Assembly (NCBI GenBank): GCA_016708025.1
Contig: JADJGQ010000002.1
Coordinates: forward strand, 186,001-250,000
From: a bacterium
Lineage (GTDB): Bacteria; Zixibacteria; MSB-5A5; GN15; FEB-12
Length of the DNA: 64,000 nt
Direction of reading: 5' to 3'
Made by a program: the position numbers and the translations under genes. Positions 18,065-27,761 of this stretch are shown here, piece after piece. Below the pieces are notes generated by a model. The model worked only from the letters and a program-made list of their open reading frames with translations, did not search any database and was not told the origin of the DNA. Positions within the stretch are counted from its first letter, which is position 1, and each line of letters starts with the position of its first letter.

Positions 18065-18793
18065 ATGACCGAGAATTCCAGATACGACCTGTTATCGATC
18101 GGGGCACACCCGGACGATGTGGAGGTCGGCACCGGTGGCGTGCTGATCGACCTGCAGAAGCGGGGTTACAAGTGCGGCCTGGTGATCCTGACCCAGGGGG
18201 AGATGGGGACCGGAGGCACGGTTGAGATCAGGAAGCAGGAAGTCAAGGATGCTGCGGCTATTCTCGGAGCAGATATCGTCCAGACTTTCGACTGGGGAGA
18301 TACCCGACTGGAAGACAGCTACGATAAGCGGCTGGAACTGGCCCGGATCATCCGGCAAACCCGCCCCAAGATCATCCTAGCTCCATACCCCCATGTCGGA
18401 CATGGACGGCGTCAATCACACCCTGATCATGTCGCCAGCGGGGTTATCGCGCTTAATGCGGCCAACCTGGCGGCACTGAAGAAAGTCGACATCCCGGGCG
18501 AGCCACACCTCGTGACCAGGATCTTCCACTACTTCCTTCCGCCGGGAGTGACGCCCAATTTCGTGGTAAATATCACGCCGCATTTCGAGCAGTGGATCGC
18601 GGCCTTCTCCGCACATCGATCGCAGTTTCTTAATCCGGAAAAGTCGCGCGACTATATCGAAAACCTGACTGCCATGGCCAGATCATTTGGTCTACAGGCT
18701 CGCTGCAAATATGGCCAGGGGTTTTATGCGGTAGAGCCGGTGCTGGTCAGCGATATCATGACGCTCGCCGATGAACAGGCCGGATTGGTCTAG
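18065..18793 (+). CDS. PIG-L family deacetylase, BshB1-like
   Basis: A 242-residue zinc-dependent N-acetylglucosamine deacetylase of the LmbE/PIG-L superfamily. The signature AHPDDVE at residues 14-20 supplies catalytic Asp and metal ligands; SHPDHVA near residue 118 supplies the third ligand. The wording LLSIGAHPDDVEVGTGG and the ~240-residue length are closest to BshB1, which deacetylates GlcNAc-malate in bacillithiol synthesis. Bacillithiol-type thiols are known in several FCB groups. BshA and BshC are not in this window, so the pathway cannot be confirmed here and the symbol is left empty. A GTGAGG ribosome-binding site precedes the ATG. Confidence 0.85.
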   Translation: MTENSRYDLLSIGAHPDDVEVGTGGVLIDLQKRGYKCGLVILTQGEMGTGGTVEIRKQEVKDAAAILGADIVQTFDWGDTRLEDSYDKRLELARIIRQTRPKIILAPYPHVGHGRRQSHPDHVASGVIALNAANLAALKKVDIPGEPHLVTRIFHYFLPPGVTPNFVVNITPHFEQWIAAFSAHRSQFLNPEKSRDYIENLTAMARSFGLQARCKYGQGFYAVEPVLVSDIMTLADEQAGLV

Positions 18794-18951
18794 CCGGTCT
18801 CTGCCGTTCAAGATCCCGGAATCTTTATGCGGTAGGCTATACGGGATATGCCCGTGACCTCGCCGTTTCCTCCCGGCCCGAAATTCTACTGTGCATCGGC
18901 CCACAATCTCCTACATTATCTCTATCATTTCAGGCAAAGGACTGTGACGGC

Positions 18952-20688
18952 ATGCGCAAGACGACAACTTCACGACAGACCGCAAAACCAGTACTCTCGA
19001 CCCATGCATTGCTCAACCAGCTTGAGCGATTGCGCTCGGTCTTCGGAGCAACGGCCGCGTCCGAACGACTGCGGCTCATCCGGCAACTCGCCCGCCGACA
19101 GATCCTCAGTCCGGCTGACCTGATCCGCTACCACGACCTGCTCTGTGTCGTTCGGGCATATCCTGATGATCCAGCGATATTCCAGCTTGCCGAGAAAGAA
19201 CTGAAGTCGTTTGGCCGTCGGGTCATCGATTACAAGCGATCCACTCGCGACAAAAAGGCAGGCAAACTCGATGACACCGGGATTGAAGGCTCGGTCACCT
19301 GTTACCAGTTTAACTACGATATCACGCGCTATCTGCTCGCTCATTATCCCAACTCCATTCGCATCAACTGGGAGCACAGTGCCGAAGACATCTGGAGTCG
19401 TTTGAGCAATCTCATTGGCCTGTTGGTCAGTTGGCAGGAGAATGACCCAATTGACAATGACGAAGAATTTGATATCGAGCAATTTTTCAGATCCTCCGGC
19501 GGAGACAAAAACGAACTGCAAACGCTGGTCAACCTCTTTGCTGGATCATCCCTGCCCCTCAAAGTGATCCGCGACCAGTGGGAGAGCCTTGGGTTGCTGA
19601 TCGACTGGGATCTCACGCGCATGTCGTCTGCCCGAAATCTGCATCGAGTCGGTACTGCTCCCCGATTTTACCAGACCGAACCGCTCAGACCGCGCACGCG
19701 GGATCTCCGGCAGGAGATCGCGGCATCTCCATCACCGCTCCGCCATGTCACTCGACGTGAGGGAGAGCGTCTGCTATCCGACATCAATGAGGCACTGGGG
19801 ATCCGGAATCGAGAGCTTTTCCCGCTGACGTTTGGGAGTCCGTCCGAGGTCTATGTCGTTCAGCCGGGAAGAGGATGTGGCATCGTTTTGTACGGTTCAA
19901 TTCCCGAAGCACGCCTTCCGCTCGAATCCAATTTCGGCGCGCTATTGCTTCGAAATGGCATGCCCGTTGGCTATGGGGTCGCGGCACTTCTGTTCGATCG
20001 CGCCGAGATCGCTATCAATATCTTTCCGACCTACCGTGGCGGTGAGTCGCCATACTTCTTCGAGCAGTTCTTCCGGATCTTCTGCCATCATTTCGGCTCA
20101 CGCACCTTTGTGGTTCGCGCGCGACAGATGGGGTATGGCGAGGATGAAGCGCTCCTCTCCGGAGCTTTCTGGTTCTACTATAAAATGGGGTTCCGCGCGG
20201 TCGACAAGCGGATTCGCAAGCTGTCCGATGAGTTGGCCCAGCGGATGTTGCGCAATCCCGCATTCCGTGTTCCTACCTCGACTATGCGTAAGCTTTCCAT
20301 GACCGATGTATTTCAGACGGTCGATCCGTCGGGTATGAAGGAATACCGCGAACTTTCCATTATTAAGCTCGGCTACCGTGTGACTGAATCATATGGAAAA
20401 CTATACGATGGTGACCGGTCGCGGGGCATTGAGTCAGCCGTCGCTTCTGTCGGCCGAAAGCTCGGCATTCAGCATACTGCTCGATGGTCCGATGGGGAGA
20501 AACTCGCGTTGAGCCGGTTGGCTCCACTAATTGACCTGATACCTGATCTTTCGCGCTGGAGCAGATCGGACAAGCAATTGACGATCGATCTTATTCGCGC
20601 CAAGGGGGGAACCGCGGAACGAGAGTACGTGACGCTGATGAACCGTCACCCACGGTTCAAAGCCGCGTTGGAGAAATTGATCGGTTAG
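18952..20688 (+). CDS. Large protein with GNAT-like central domain, function unknown
   Basis: A 578-residue cytoplasmic protein with no signal peptide. Residues 1-300 are helical and basic and match no family I can name. Roughly 300-430 look like an acetyltransferase (GNAT) fold: GMPVGYGVAALLFDRAEIAI, then P-T-Y-R-G-G-E-S as a possible acetyl-CoA loop, and FWFYYKMGFRAVDK as the typical final strand. The C-terminal 150 residues are again helical. The canonical Q/R-x-x-G-x-G/A loop is degenerate (R-G-G-E-S). I therefore call it GNAT-like, not an assigned enzyme. It ends 6 bp from the convergent CDGSH gene and is preceded by 158 bp without a gene. Confidence 0.65.
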   Translation: MRKTTTSRQTAKPVLSTHALLNQLERLRSVFGATAASERLRLIRQLARRQILSPADLIRYHDLLCVVRAYPDDPAIFQLAEKELKSFGRRVIDYKRSTRDKKAGKLDDTGIEGSVTCYQFNYDITRYLLAHYPNSIRINWEHSAEDIWSRLSNLIGLLVSWQENDPIDNDEEFDIEQFFRSSGGDKNELQTLVNLFAGSSLPLKVIRDQWESLGLLIDWDLTRMSSARNLHRVGTAPRFYQTEPLRPRTRDLRQEIAASPSPLRHVTRREGERLLSDINEALGIRNRELFPLTFGSPSEVYVVQPGRGCGIVLYGSIPEARLPLESNFGALLLRNGMPVGYGVAALLFDRAEIAINIFPTYRGGESPYFFEQFFRIFCHHFGSRTFVVRARQMGYGEDEALLSGAFWFYYKMGFRAVDKRIRKLSDELAQRMLRNPAFRVPTSTMRKLSMTDVFQTVDPSGMKEYRELSIIKLGYRVTESYGKLYDGDRSRGIESAVASVGRKLGIQHTARWSDGEKLALSRLAPLIDLIPDLSRWSRSDKQLTIDLIRAKGGTAEREYVTLMNRHPRFKAALEKLIG

Positions 20689-20694
20689 CGACGA

Positions 20695-20889
20695 TCAGCC
20701 CTGGAAGTCGCTCGTTTTGTGTGTGCCGTCGCAGAATGGTTTTTTCGCTGAAAGGCCGCAGCGGCAGAGCGAGAAGGCACCCTCTTTCACGACGACCGAG
20801 CCATCGGGAAGCGTTATCTCCGCCTGAAGACACTCGATCTTGGCCGAGCCGTTCTGGTTGATTCTGATCTTAATATTGCCGAGTTCCAT
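20695..20889 (-). CDS. CDGSH iron-sulfur domain protein
   Basis: A 64-residue protein consisting almost only of a CDGSH zinc-finger-like domain. CRCGLSAKKPFCDGTH gives the three Cys and one His that bind a [2Fe-2S] cluster, as in mitoNEET-type proteins. It is a soluble, redox- or iron-related small protein; bacterial single-domain forms have no settled function. It is 24 bp downstream of the Crp/Fnr regulator gene on the same strand, so it is probably in the same transcript and possibly under its control. Confidence 0.92.
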   Translation of the reverse strand: MELGNIKIRINQNGSAKIECLQAEITLPDGSVVVKEGAFSLCRCGLSAKKPFCDGTHKTSDFQG

Positions 20890-20913
20890 AGATCTGTTGC
20901 CTCTTGTGATTGG

Positions 20914-21585
20914 TCAATCGATGCCGGCCAGTTCGCGCATCCGTTGTAAGTCGAGTATCCTGATCTCCGCGCCTTCCATCACGATCATCTTCTCCCGGAC
21001 CAGCCTGGCAAAGGAGCGGGAAAGAGTTTCGGGGATCGTCCCCAACTGCGCCGCCAGTACCCCCTTTTTCTCTTCAAGCTGAATTGTCACCGGCCCGTTC
21101 GGCGAACCATCCACCTGATCCGCCAGATAGTGCGCCAATCGAGTGGTAACATCGGTCAAAGAGAGCTCTTCGACCAGCGAGGTCATTTTGCGCAGCAGTC
21201 CGGCCAGCCTCGCGATCAGGTTAACCGCTATATCCGGATTATGTTCTATCAGCGCGACAAACCGTTCCCGGCTGATGACGATCAGCACGGAATCCTCGAG
21301 CGCCTGAGCCGAGGCCGGGAATCGTCCGCCGGAAAAAAGCGCCGCCTCCGCAAACGAATCACCCGGATTGGCGATCAACAGGATCTGCTCTTTACCCTCG
21401 GGAGACATTTTGAAGACCTTCACTTTGCCGGTGGCGACAATAAAAAACGCGTACGCGACATCCCCTTGATAGAAGATCAGTTCGTTTTTGGCGCTATTTT
21501 TGAGCGAGGCTGCCGCGCCGATCTCTTCAAGCGAACGGTCATCAAGCTGGGCGAACAACTGGGATTGTCTGAGGTATTGGCGCAT
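20914..21585 (-). CDS. Crp/Fnr-family transcriptional regulator
   Basis: A regulator of 223 residues: an N-terminal cyclic-nucleotide-binding-like beta roll (FFIVATGKVKVFKMSPEGKE and PGDSFAEAALFSGG, the latter a good phosphate-binding-cassette match), a dimerisation helix, and a C-terminal winged helix with LAAQLGTIPETLSRSFARL as the recognition segment. There are no FNR-type Cys clusters, so the effector is more likely a nucleotide or unknown ligand. A TTG start at 21618 would add 11 residues; neither start has a strong ribosome-binding site. It lies between the T9SS cargo array and the CDGSH gene. The regulon is unknown. Confidence 0.9.
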   Translation of the reverse strand: MRQYLRQSQLFAQLDDRSLEEIGAAASLKNSAKNELIFYQGDVAYAFFIVATGKVKVFKMSPEGKEQILLIANPGDSFAEAALFSGGRFPASAQALEDSVLIVISRERFVALIEHNPDIAVNLIARLAGLLRKMTSLVEELSLTDVTTRLAHYLADQVDGSPNGPVTIQLEEKKGVLAAQLGTIPETLSRSFARLVREKMIVMEGAEIRILDLQRMRELAGID

Positions 21586-21644
21586 GCCGGAAGATAGCAG
21601 GTTGACGCGGGGAATCAAGTGGCCGCGAAGTTCTCACGCCTGAT

Positions 21645-23180
21645 TTACTTGAGCAGCAGCATCTTCCGCGATTCCGACCGATCTTCGGTCTGCAGGCGAT
21701 AGAGATAGACACCGGTAGCACAAGATTCTCCCGAGTCGTCTGTGCCATCCCACGTAACCCGATGCTCACCGGCGCTGGTTCTCCCGTCAACCAGCGTTTT
21801 CACTCCCTGACCGAGGAGATTATGGACGGTGAGCGTCACATCAGCCGCCCGTTCAAGCGAGAAGCATATCTCCGTCGACGCATTAAACGGGTTGGGGTAG
21901 TTTTGGGAGAGGGTGAAAGCGGATGGGAGAGGCGGCAGGTCGTCATCAACATCAGTCATGATGTCCAACACATAATAATATGTGCTGTCGCCTGCACCCC
22001 CGAAAACGGAAAACCCGGATTGACGATCAGGTAGAATGAGAAAATCCCGGGGCACCAGCGGTCCGTAGAAATAGAGTGAGTCAAACTTCTCACCGGTATC
22101 GGCATGCCAGATCAGGATGACCCGCGGAATGCTTGGGCGTTGAAGGAGCAGTAAGTCTGGGCCTTCCCAGAAGCAGAGAGGGGTGAAAGTGACCTGTCCG
22201 TTCATCGGCTGCTTTCGCCAGATCTCCTGTGGTCTGCCAGAAGCAAACGAATACGCGGCGACAAAATTGTCGCCACTTATTGCCTCATTATCAAGACCTC
22301 TGTGATACCCTGCTACGACTACTTCCTCCCCATCGCGCGAATCGTCCAGATCGCCGCTCAGCGCCCCGGAGACGATACTAGTGTCGAAATACCTCTCATA
22401 TATAGCACTGTCAGCAGCGTCCCAAAGGATTACCGAGTTTCTGACATAATACCAGGACCGGCAGTCCCAAGGGTCACAGTAGGAACCAACTCCTGTCGAA
22501 GCTATTATTCCAAATGTCTCTCGGCCAGGGCGAGGCAGAAACTCCCCCTGCAAATGGTATTTATTCGACCCCTTGGAGAATACCTGGCTTAGATCAAGCG
22601 ATGTGACCATAGAATGCGACTTGGTCATATCCTCATATCCCTGTGTAGCGTCATACCAACTGTACGTGCAATACCACTCGAGAACTACAGAAACTGGAGC
22701 CAGTGCGTTACTGCTGTCCAAATGAATGCTCAGATATTCCATTTCAAAGAAGTCCGACCAATACTCAGGATGGTTGACATACTGAACGGGAATATCATTC
22801 TGTACTATGGTATCATTGGCCAATACAAAACGACCAATGCGCAGATTGTACACCGTATAGTATGCGGCATAGACTATCAGAGAGTCACCGCTGAAATAGT
22901 AGGTAATATCGTACGGTTCGCCGGGGAGCTGTATTATCCTCGAGAGCGAAGGACTATCAAATCGCTCTATACGTAGCGCTTGGGTGCTCGCGTCACACGC
23001 GACAAATCCAGTTGCCACACCCCGTGTGTCGATGAACGGCTTGAAGTGGGTCAGGCGGCCGGCGTTTGGAACATAGTTCGTCTGGACAAGTCTTAGCTCG
23101 GTAGCCTGGATGACGCCGACAAGCAGAATTGAGATTACAATACCATAGAATGACGAAGAGAATCTGATTTGGTTAATCAT
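21645..23180 (-). CDS. T9SS sorting-domain secreted protein (array copy A)
   Basis: A 511-residue exported protein: N-terminal signal sequence (GIVISILLVGVIQA), a long beta-rich body of unknown fold, and a C-terminal FlgD-Ig/type A T9SS sorting domain (about 430-511) starting at LSQNYPNPFNAST and ending KMLLLK. The body shares a layout with the next three genes: a repeated 'distance/units' style of short strands and a conserved Q-x-x-W-x-x-P segment (EIWRKQP). The T9SS domain directs proteins through the outer membrane to the surface. The ATG overlaps the stop of copy B by 4 bp, so the array is one operon. No catalytic motif is visible. Confidence 0.85.
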   Translation of the reverse strand: MINQIRFSSSFYGIVISILLVGVIQATELRLVQTNYVPNAGRLTHFKPFIDTRGVATGFVACDASTQALRIERFDSPSLSRIIQLPGEPYDITYYFSGDSLIVYAAYYTVYNLRIGRFVLANDTIVQNDIPVQYVNHPEYWSDFFEMEYLSIHLDSSNALAPVSVVLEWYCTYSWYDATQGYEDMTKSHSMVTSLDLSQVFSKGSNKYHLQGEFLPRPGRETFGIIASTGVGSYCDPWDCRSWYYVRNSVILWDAADSAIYERYFDTSIVSGALSGDLDDSRDGEEVVVAGYHRGLDNEAISGDNFVAAYSFASGRPQEIWRKQPMNGQVTFTPLCFWEGPDLLLLQRPSIPRVILIWHADTGEKFDSLYFYGPLVPRDFLILPDRQSGFSVFGGAGDSTYYYVLDIMTDVDDDLPPLPSAFTLSQNYPNPFNASTEICFSLERAADVTLTVHNLLGQGVKTLVDGRTSAGEHRVTWDGTDDSGESCATGVYLYRLQTEDRSESRKMLLLK

Positions 23181-24676
23181 TTGAGCATCACCATTTTGCG
23201 CGCCTGCGTCGTGTTTTCATTTTGCAGCAGGTAGAGATAAATGCCAGTGGCGCAGAGGTTACTCGAGTTATCTCTTCCGTCCCATGTCACTCGATGTTCA
23301 CCAGCAGTGGTTTTTTCATCGAGGAGCGTTTTCACCTCTTGTCCGAGAAGATTATAAACAGTCAGGCGAACATCGCCGGTTCTCGCCAGCGAGAAGCTGA
23401 TCTCGGTCGTGGCGTTAAACGGGTTTGGGTAGTTTTGGGAAAGGGTGAAAGCGGATGGAGTCAGCGGTTCATCAGAAGGCACGTCAACAATCGCATCGAA
23501 CTCCAGCACCATCACCGAGTCGCCGACCAGCACCGCCGCATGGAGCGGCGAGTCACTCCAATAACCAAATGCCTTCTTGATCGATGGATGACTCAAAATG
23601 ACCGTGGAGTCAAAGATGTCGCCGTTCGACGCATTAACAAAAAGCAACGTACTATCGCCGCGCCAGGCCATTAAAACACTGGCCCGTTCGAAAATGTAGT
23701 CCGGCTGAATGCCGGAGATCGGTCGGTGCCATACCTCGACAGGTGAACCCGAGGAGAAGTTGTAACAACTCAAATTCCATTCGGCAGGGGGATGGGCTCC
23801 ATCCAGACCGGAGTTGACTCCATAGTAGATAACTTCGTCATAGGAATATTGACTGGTCGCATCGAGAACCGCCAACCACTGGTCGCCGTAAGTAAAGACA
23901 ACCTGAAAGACAGTCTGTCCGATTGAATCGAGTAACTGCATGGATGAAAACTTGTAGTAGCCGGAACTGAACGGCTCGTTAAAGTTCAGATAGTGCATGC
24001 CAAAGCCGGCGAACTGCCGATTTGGCGAGGCGCTAAGCGTGGCGGGTTCCATGAATGGAAAAGAAAAGTGTTCTAGCAGGTCCAGAGAGTTGAGGTCGAC
24101 AAACAGGTTTATCGACATGTCTTCCTCCCACCATTCGGCACCCCCGGAACTGAAGTTATAGTATGTCATATGTTTTTCAACGATCAGTCTGATCGGCCTG
24201 CCCTGTTCGTCCTTTTCAAATCGAACCACCTGGCGATGCGGCTGTCGGCCGCGACAGTTCCACATGACCGGAATGGTGTAGCTCGCAGTGTCAAAAGAGA
24301 CCGAGTTGCCGACCAGTGTTACCTTTTCCAGAATGGTACTGTCTGAATCGTAGAAGCCGATGTCATAATCGATGTAGAAAACTATCGTATCCCCTCGCAC
24401 CAGATTGGCCATGGATGCAGGGAATTCAGAGATATACGGATCGGGGTTGAAGATGATGGTGATCAACGTGTCCCGATCATACAGGAGAATTTCCAGTCGG
24501 TCGAATTTGAGACAGACAACTCCGAGCATTTCCTCTGACGGGGAGAGGATCGGGTCAATTGCCTGCACATAATTGGCTTCCGGGATCCAATCGCTATGAA
24601 GCACTCGATATTCAGTGGCAAAGGAAACCACGGGAAGACAAAGCACCGAAACCAAGAGTGTGTACAGAACGATCAT
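23177..24676 (-). CDS. T9SS sorting-domain secreted protein (array copy B)
   Basis: A 499-residue paralogue of the neighbouring genes. Signal peptide VLYTLLVSVLCLPVVSFA; the body includes EWNLSCYNFSSGSPVEVWHR, the same motif as EIWRKQP and QVWYRP in the sister proteins; C-terminal domain LSQNYPNPFNATTEISFSL ... KMVMLK. The body resembles a beta-propeller or lectin-like surface domain only in general terms. It is separated by 15 bp from copy C upstream and overlaps copy A by 4 bp. Probably a secreted surface protein; the ligand is unknown. Confidence 0.85.
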   Translation of the reverse strand: MIVLYTLLVSVLCLPVVSFATEYRVLHSDWIPEANYVQAIDPILSPSEEMLGVVCLKFDRLEILLYDRDTLITIIFNPDPYISEFPASMANLVRGDTIVFYIDYDIGFYDSDSTILEKVTLVGNSVSFDTASYTIPVMWNCRGRQPHRQVVRFEKDEQGRPIRLIVEKHMTYYNFSSGGAEWWEEDMSINLFVDLNSLDLLEHFSFPFMEPATLSASPNRQFAGFGMHYLNFNEPFSSGYYKFSSMQLLDSIGQTVFQVVFTYGDQWLAVLDATSQYSYDEVIYYGVNSGLDGAHPPAEWNLSCYNFSSGSPVEVWHRPISGIQPDYIFERASVLMAWRGDSTLLFVNASNGDIFDSTVILSHPSIKKAFGYWSDSPLHAAVLVGDSVMVLEFDAIVDVPSDEPLTPSAFTLSQNYPNPFNATTEISFSLARTGDVRLTVYNLLGQEVKTLLDEKTTAGEHRVTWDGRDNSSNLCATGIYLYLLQNENTTQARKMVMLK

Positions 24677-24691
24677 TGTGCTCCCCTCTAA

Positions 24692-26170
24692 TTACTTTAG
24701 CAACACCATCTTGCGACTCTGAGACCCGATTTCTGCCTCCAATCGAAATAGATAAATGCCTGTGGCGCACGTATGTCCGTTGTTGGCGAACCCATCCCAA
24801 CTGACACGATGCTCCCCTGCGGTGAGTCTTCCAGTAATCAGAGTCCGCACCTCCTGACCAAGCAGATTGTAGATCGTCAGCGTCACCTCACCCGCGCGCG
24901 CAAGTGAGAACCGTATCTCAGTCGACGAGTTAAACGGGTTGGGGTAGTTTTGGGAGAGGGTAAAAGCGGAAGGGACTATCGGCTCGTCGTCCTGAATATC
25001 GGTGATGACATCGAACTGGTAGGCAAACAAAGTGTCATTCGCAATTCCGATGGCATTCAGCGTATTTCCGTTCTGACCTGTCTCAAAGTAGGTGATTAAA
25101 CGAAGGTCACGCCCAAAGGAGGCGCTGTCTGATACCTCGCCATGCGCGACATTGACAAACAACGCGGTACTGTCGTTCCTGAATCCGGCGATTACTTCAC
25201 CGGCGCTATGCGCATAACAGAGGCTCGCGCCGGAAAATGGCCGGTACCAGACCTGCGTGAGTTGGTCGTCGGCCAGAGAATAACACGCAAGGTGGGATGT
25301 GGAATTCGAATGGACTCCGGTGAAGTCCGGGGCTGATCCAAAGTAGATGATCTCATCATGAGGCAACCACGACATGAAATCTCCGGCGAACAATTCATGG
25401 GTCCTGGCAATTGAAGCCGAGACATTGACGAATCTTGCGGTATCCTGTCTATAGGCGCGGAGGTAGGTAATATCCTGACTCCAGGTGGTCTCGTATGTAT
25501 ACATGTCATAGGTGTAGCCGTCCGCATCCAGAACTCCAGCTCGTTCGACTCCGTTTGAATCGGTGAAATCGCCGGCTACACACTGTGTCAGTTGACGTCG
25601 AAATAGCGTGGCACGCAGATCGGGGGAGTAAACAACAGAGGTGGACATATTCTGGTACGTGATCCAGATATGGAAATCAGACTCGTCCACGAACATGGCT
25701 TCGAGCGCAACACCGCTGATCGCACCTGCTTCATTTCGTTCAAGGCGAAGCTTCGACGCTTCTTCGGAGGCCAGCAGCCCTACATAGTAGAGTTGAGGCA
25801 CGATCGCCGTGTCGGTACTCAGTGTACCTGCTACCGAAAGAAAGCGCGTAAGTAGATATTGACCAGTGTACTCGTGCTGCAGACAGAAGATCACCAACGT
25901 ATCACCGGAAAAATAGTTCGCCACTGAAGTCGGTCTATTTGAGAGTGCAATGCGAACAAGAGAGTCGCTATCCAGCCACCCGATCGCCAGCGACTTGTTC
26001 GCCGTATCGGCAAGTACGAATCCCTTGAGCACAAGATCCGAATCGAGAATCGGGTCCAGAATGCCGTAATCATTCGAGTTCGGGATCGAAAGCTGGTGCG
26101 TGATCTGTATGTCCGCCCCAAATGCTGTCGCAAAAAGCAACAGTCCGAATGTAGCGATAGTGCGAATCAT
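24692..26170 (-). CDS. T9SS sorting-domain secreted protein (array copy C)
   Basis: A 492-residue member of the tandem array. Signal peptide TIATFGLLLFATAFGA; body with HLACYSLADDQLTQVWYRPF; C-terminal sorting domain LSQNYPNPFNSSTEIRFSL ... KMVLLK. The body differs strongly from copies A, B and D outside the shared motifs, while the last 90 residues are highly alike. That pattern means either fast divergence of the exposed part or homogenisation of the sorting domain. It lies 18 bp after copy D. Confidence 0.85.
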   Translation of the reverse strand: MIRTIATFGLLLFATAFGADIQITHQLSIPNSNDYGILDPILDSDLVLKGFVLADTANKSLAIGWLDSDSLVRIALSNRPTSVANYFSGDTLVIFCLQHEYTGQYLLTRFLSVAGTLSTDTAIVPQLYYVGLLASEEASKLRLERNEAGAISGVALEAMFVDESDFHIWITYQNMSTSVVYSPDLRATLFRRQLTQCVAGDFTDSNGVERAGVLDADGYTYDMYTYETTWSQDITYLRAYRQDTARFVNVSASIARTHELFAGDFMSWLPHDEIIYFGSAPDFTGVHSNSTSHLACYSLADDQLTQVWYRPFSGASLCYAHSAGEVIAGFRNDSTALFVNVAHGEVSDSASFGRDLRLITYFETGQNGNTLNAIGIANDTLFAYQFDVITDIQDDEPIVPSAFTLSQNYPNPFNSSTEIRFSLARAGEVTLTIYNLLGQEVRTLITGRLTAGEHRVSWDGFANNGHTCATGIYLFRLEAEIGSQSRKMVLLK

Positions 26171-26188
26171 CGATCCATCCCTCTTTCT

Positions 26189-27715
26189 CTACTTCAGCAG
26201 AACCATCTTTCGGCACTGCTCATTATTTCCTGTCGAGAGTCGGCAGAGATAGATCCCAGAGGCGCAGTCTGCTCCGTTCCTGTCGGTCCCGTCCCATGTC
26301 ACCCGATGTTCCCCCGCCGTGACCTGCCCATCGACTAATCTCTTCACTTCCTGGCCCAGCAGATTGTAGACCGTCACTGAGACTTCACTGGCACGCGCAA
26401 GTGAGAACCGTATCTCTGTCGACGAGTTAAACGGATTGGGGTAGTTTTGGGAGAGGGTGAAGGAGGAGGGAAGATCAGCCCGATCCTCCGGTGCATCGGT
26501 GATAGCGTCGAATTGATGGATGAATACAGTATCGTAAGATTTGGTAAGCAGTTCCAACTTCGAAGAATCCAGTTCACTCTCATAAAATTGAGCTGTGGCG
26601 AGATAACTGACAGGGGCGGCGGAATCGGCAAGTTCGCCTGTGCGGCCGCTCAAATAGAAGACGCTTGTGTTAGATGTTCCGATCAAGACGTTCAGTTTCC
26701 GGGAATAGAATCTCAGGTATAAATGACGTTGAACGAATCTCGCTTCCATCGGGCGGTACCACACTTGCTCTCGTTCGCCGTTGACGAAGTTGTAGCAGAT
26801 CAGGTGATTCTGTGTCGGGAGGAAGGTATCAATGATCGGCGTACTGCCGTAGATGACCACTTCGTCCTCTGGCTCTTCCGGCGCGAAGTTTCCTACAAAG
26901 ATATTCTCGTATCTTGCAGACGATCGTGCATAGGCGAGTTGCTGAACCCCTGTCCAATCGCGAATTGAAATTGTGGCCCAGTCTCCGACCGATGGTGGAC
27001 AACCATCACACCATGCATCCCGGTAAGAATAGCGCACACTGGCTGTTAGGTATTCCCTCTCTGATTCGGTAGTAAAGTGGCCGGGAATAGCGATATCGTT
27101 CGAGGTTCGAAGGAGCCGCGTCGAAAGATCAGGGGTGTAGACAATACTTGTGCCGACAATTTCAGCATGCGAGCCGATCGTAAATATATATCCATTCCAA
27201 TAGACTCTACTCTGGAAAACGACGCCGACAACTTCTCCCAGGTTATCGTACTCAAAGTCGAGCGCTTCTGACATGGGGAAGTCGCTCACATATTCTTCCC
27301 ACGGCACACCGTTGAAAAGCAGCGGATCGACCTCGTTGATTGTCCAACTGCCCGCAGTATAGGCTATTCGGATAACTCGGGGAAGTGTGCCGGAGTAATC
27401 ATAGTTCTCGCTTCTCTCTCCGTAGACATAAAGGTACAGAGTATCGTCGGAACGATAGTTGATCGTCCTGTGCGGCCAGGCAGTCAACGGAATTGTATCC
27501 TCAGGTCGGCCATCCAGCCAGATCAGTCGAAGTGCCTTGCTTGTGTCTGAGAGCGCGAACCCCTCCAATTGCCTACTGGCATCGAGAATCGGCTCCACAT
27601 GTTTGGCTATACGTATGTTTGGAACTACTCCGGAATAGACCAGTCGGACATCGGCACCAAAGGCGGCGGGAACCAACAGAAGAATCCAAAGCGAGCAGAA
27701 AAGTCGGAATCTCAT
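26189..27715 (-). CDS. T9SS sorting-domain secreted protein (array copy D, first in operon)
   Basis: A 508-residue protein and the promoter-proximal member of the array. Signal peptide LFCSLWILLLVPAAFGA; body with HLICYNFVNGEREQVWYRP; sorting domain LSQNYPNPFNSSTEIRFSL ... KMVLLK. The ATG has a strong GGAGGGTAAGA ribosome-binding site. The terminator of the upstream response-regulator gene lies about 50 bp before it, so a promoter must lie in a very short interval or the array is expressed by read-through. The function of the body is not recognised. Confidence 0.85.
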   Translation of the reverse strand: MRFRLFCSLWILLLVPAAFGADVRLVYSGVVPNIRIAKHVEPILDASRQLEGFALSDTSKALRLIWLDGRPEDTIPLTAWPHRTINYRSDDTLYLYVYGERSENYDYSGTLPRVIRIAYTAGSWTINEVDPLLFNGVPWEEYVSDFPMSEALDFEYDNLGEVVGVVFQSRVYWNGYIFTIGSHAEIVGTSIVYTPDLSTRLLRTSNDIAIPGHFTTESEREYLTASVRYSYRDAWCDGCPPSVGDWATISIRDWTGVQQLAYARSSARYENIFVGNFAPEEPEDEVVIYGSTPIIDTFLPTQNHLICYNFVNGEREQVWYRPMEARFVQRHLYLRFYSRKLNVLIGTSNTSVFYLSGRTGELADSAAPVSYLATAQFYESELDSSKLELLTKSYDTVFIHQFDAITDAPEDRADLPSSFTLSQNYPNPFNSSTEIRFSLARASEVSVTVYNLLGQEVKRLVDGQVTAGEHRVTWDGTDRNGADCASGIYLCRLSTGNNEQCRKMVLLK

Positions 27716-27761
27716 TCTTACCCTCCGCCCATAATATACATCTTGCTCCCCGTTTTCCCAA

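Noticed and set aside
21645..27715. Repeated sequence that might have been a CRISPR-like or tandem repeat array
   Set aside because: The repeats are whole protein-coding sorting domains 1.5 kb apart, not short direct repeats with spacers.
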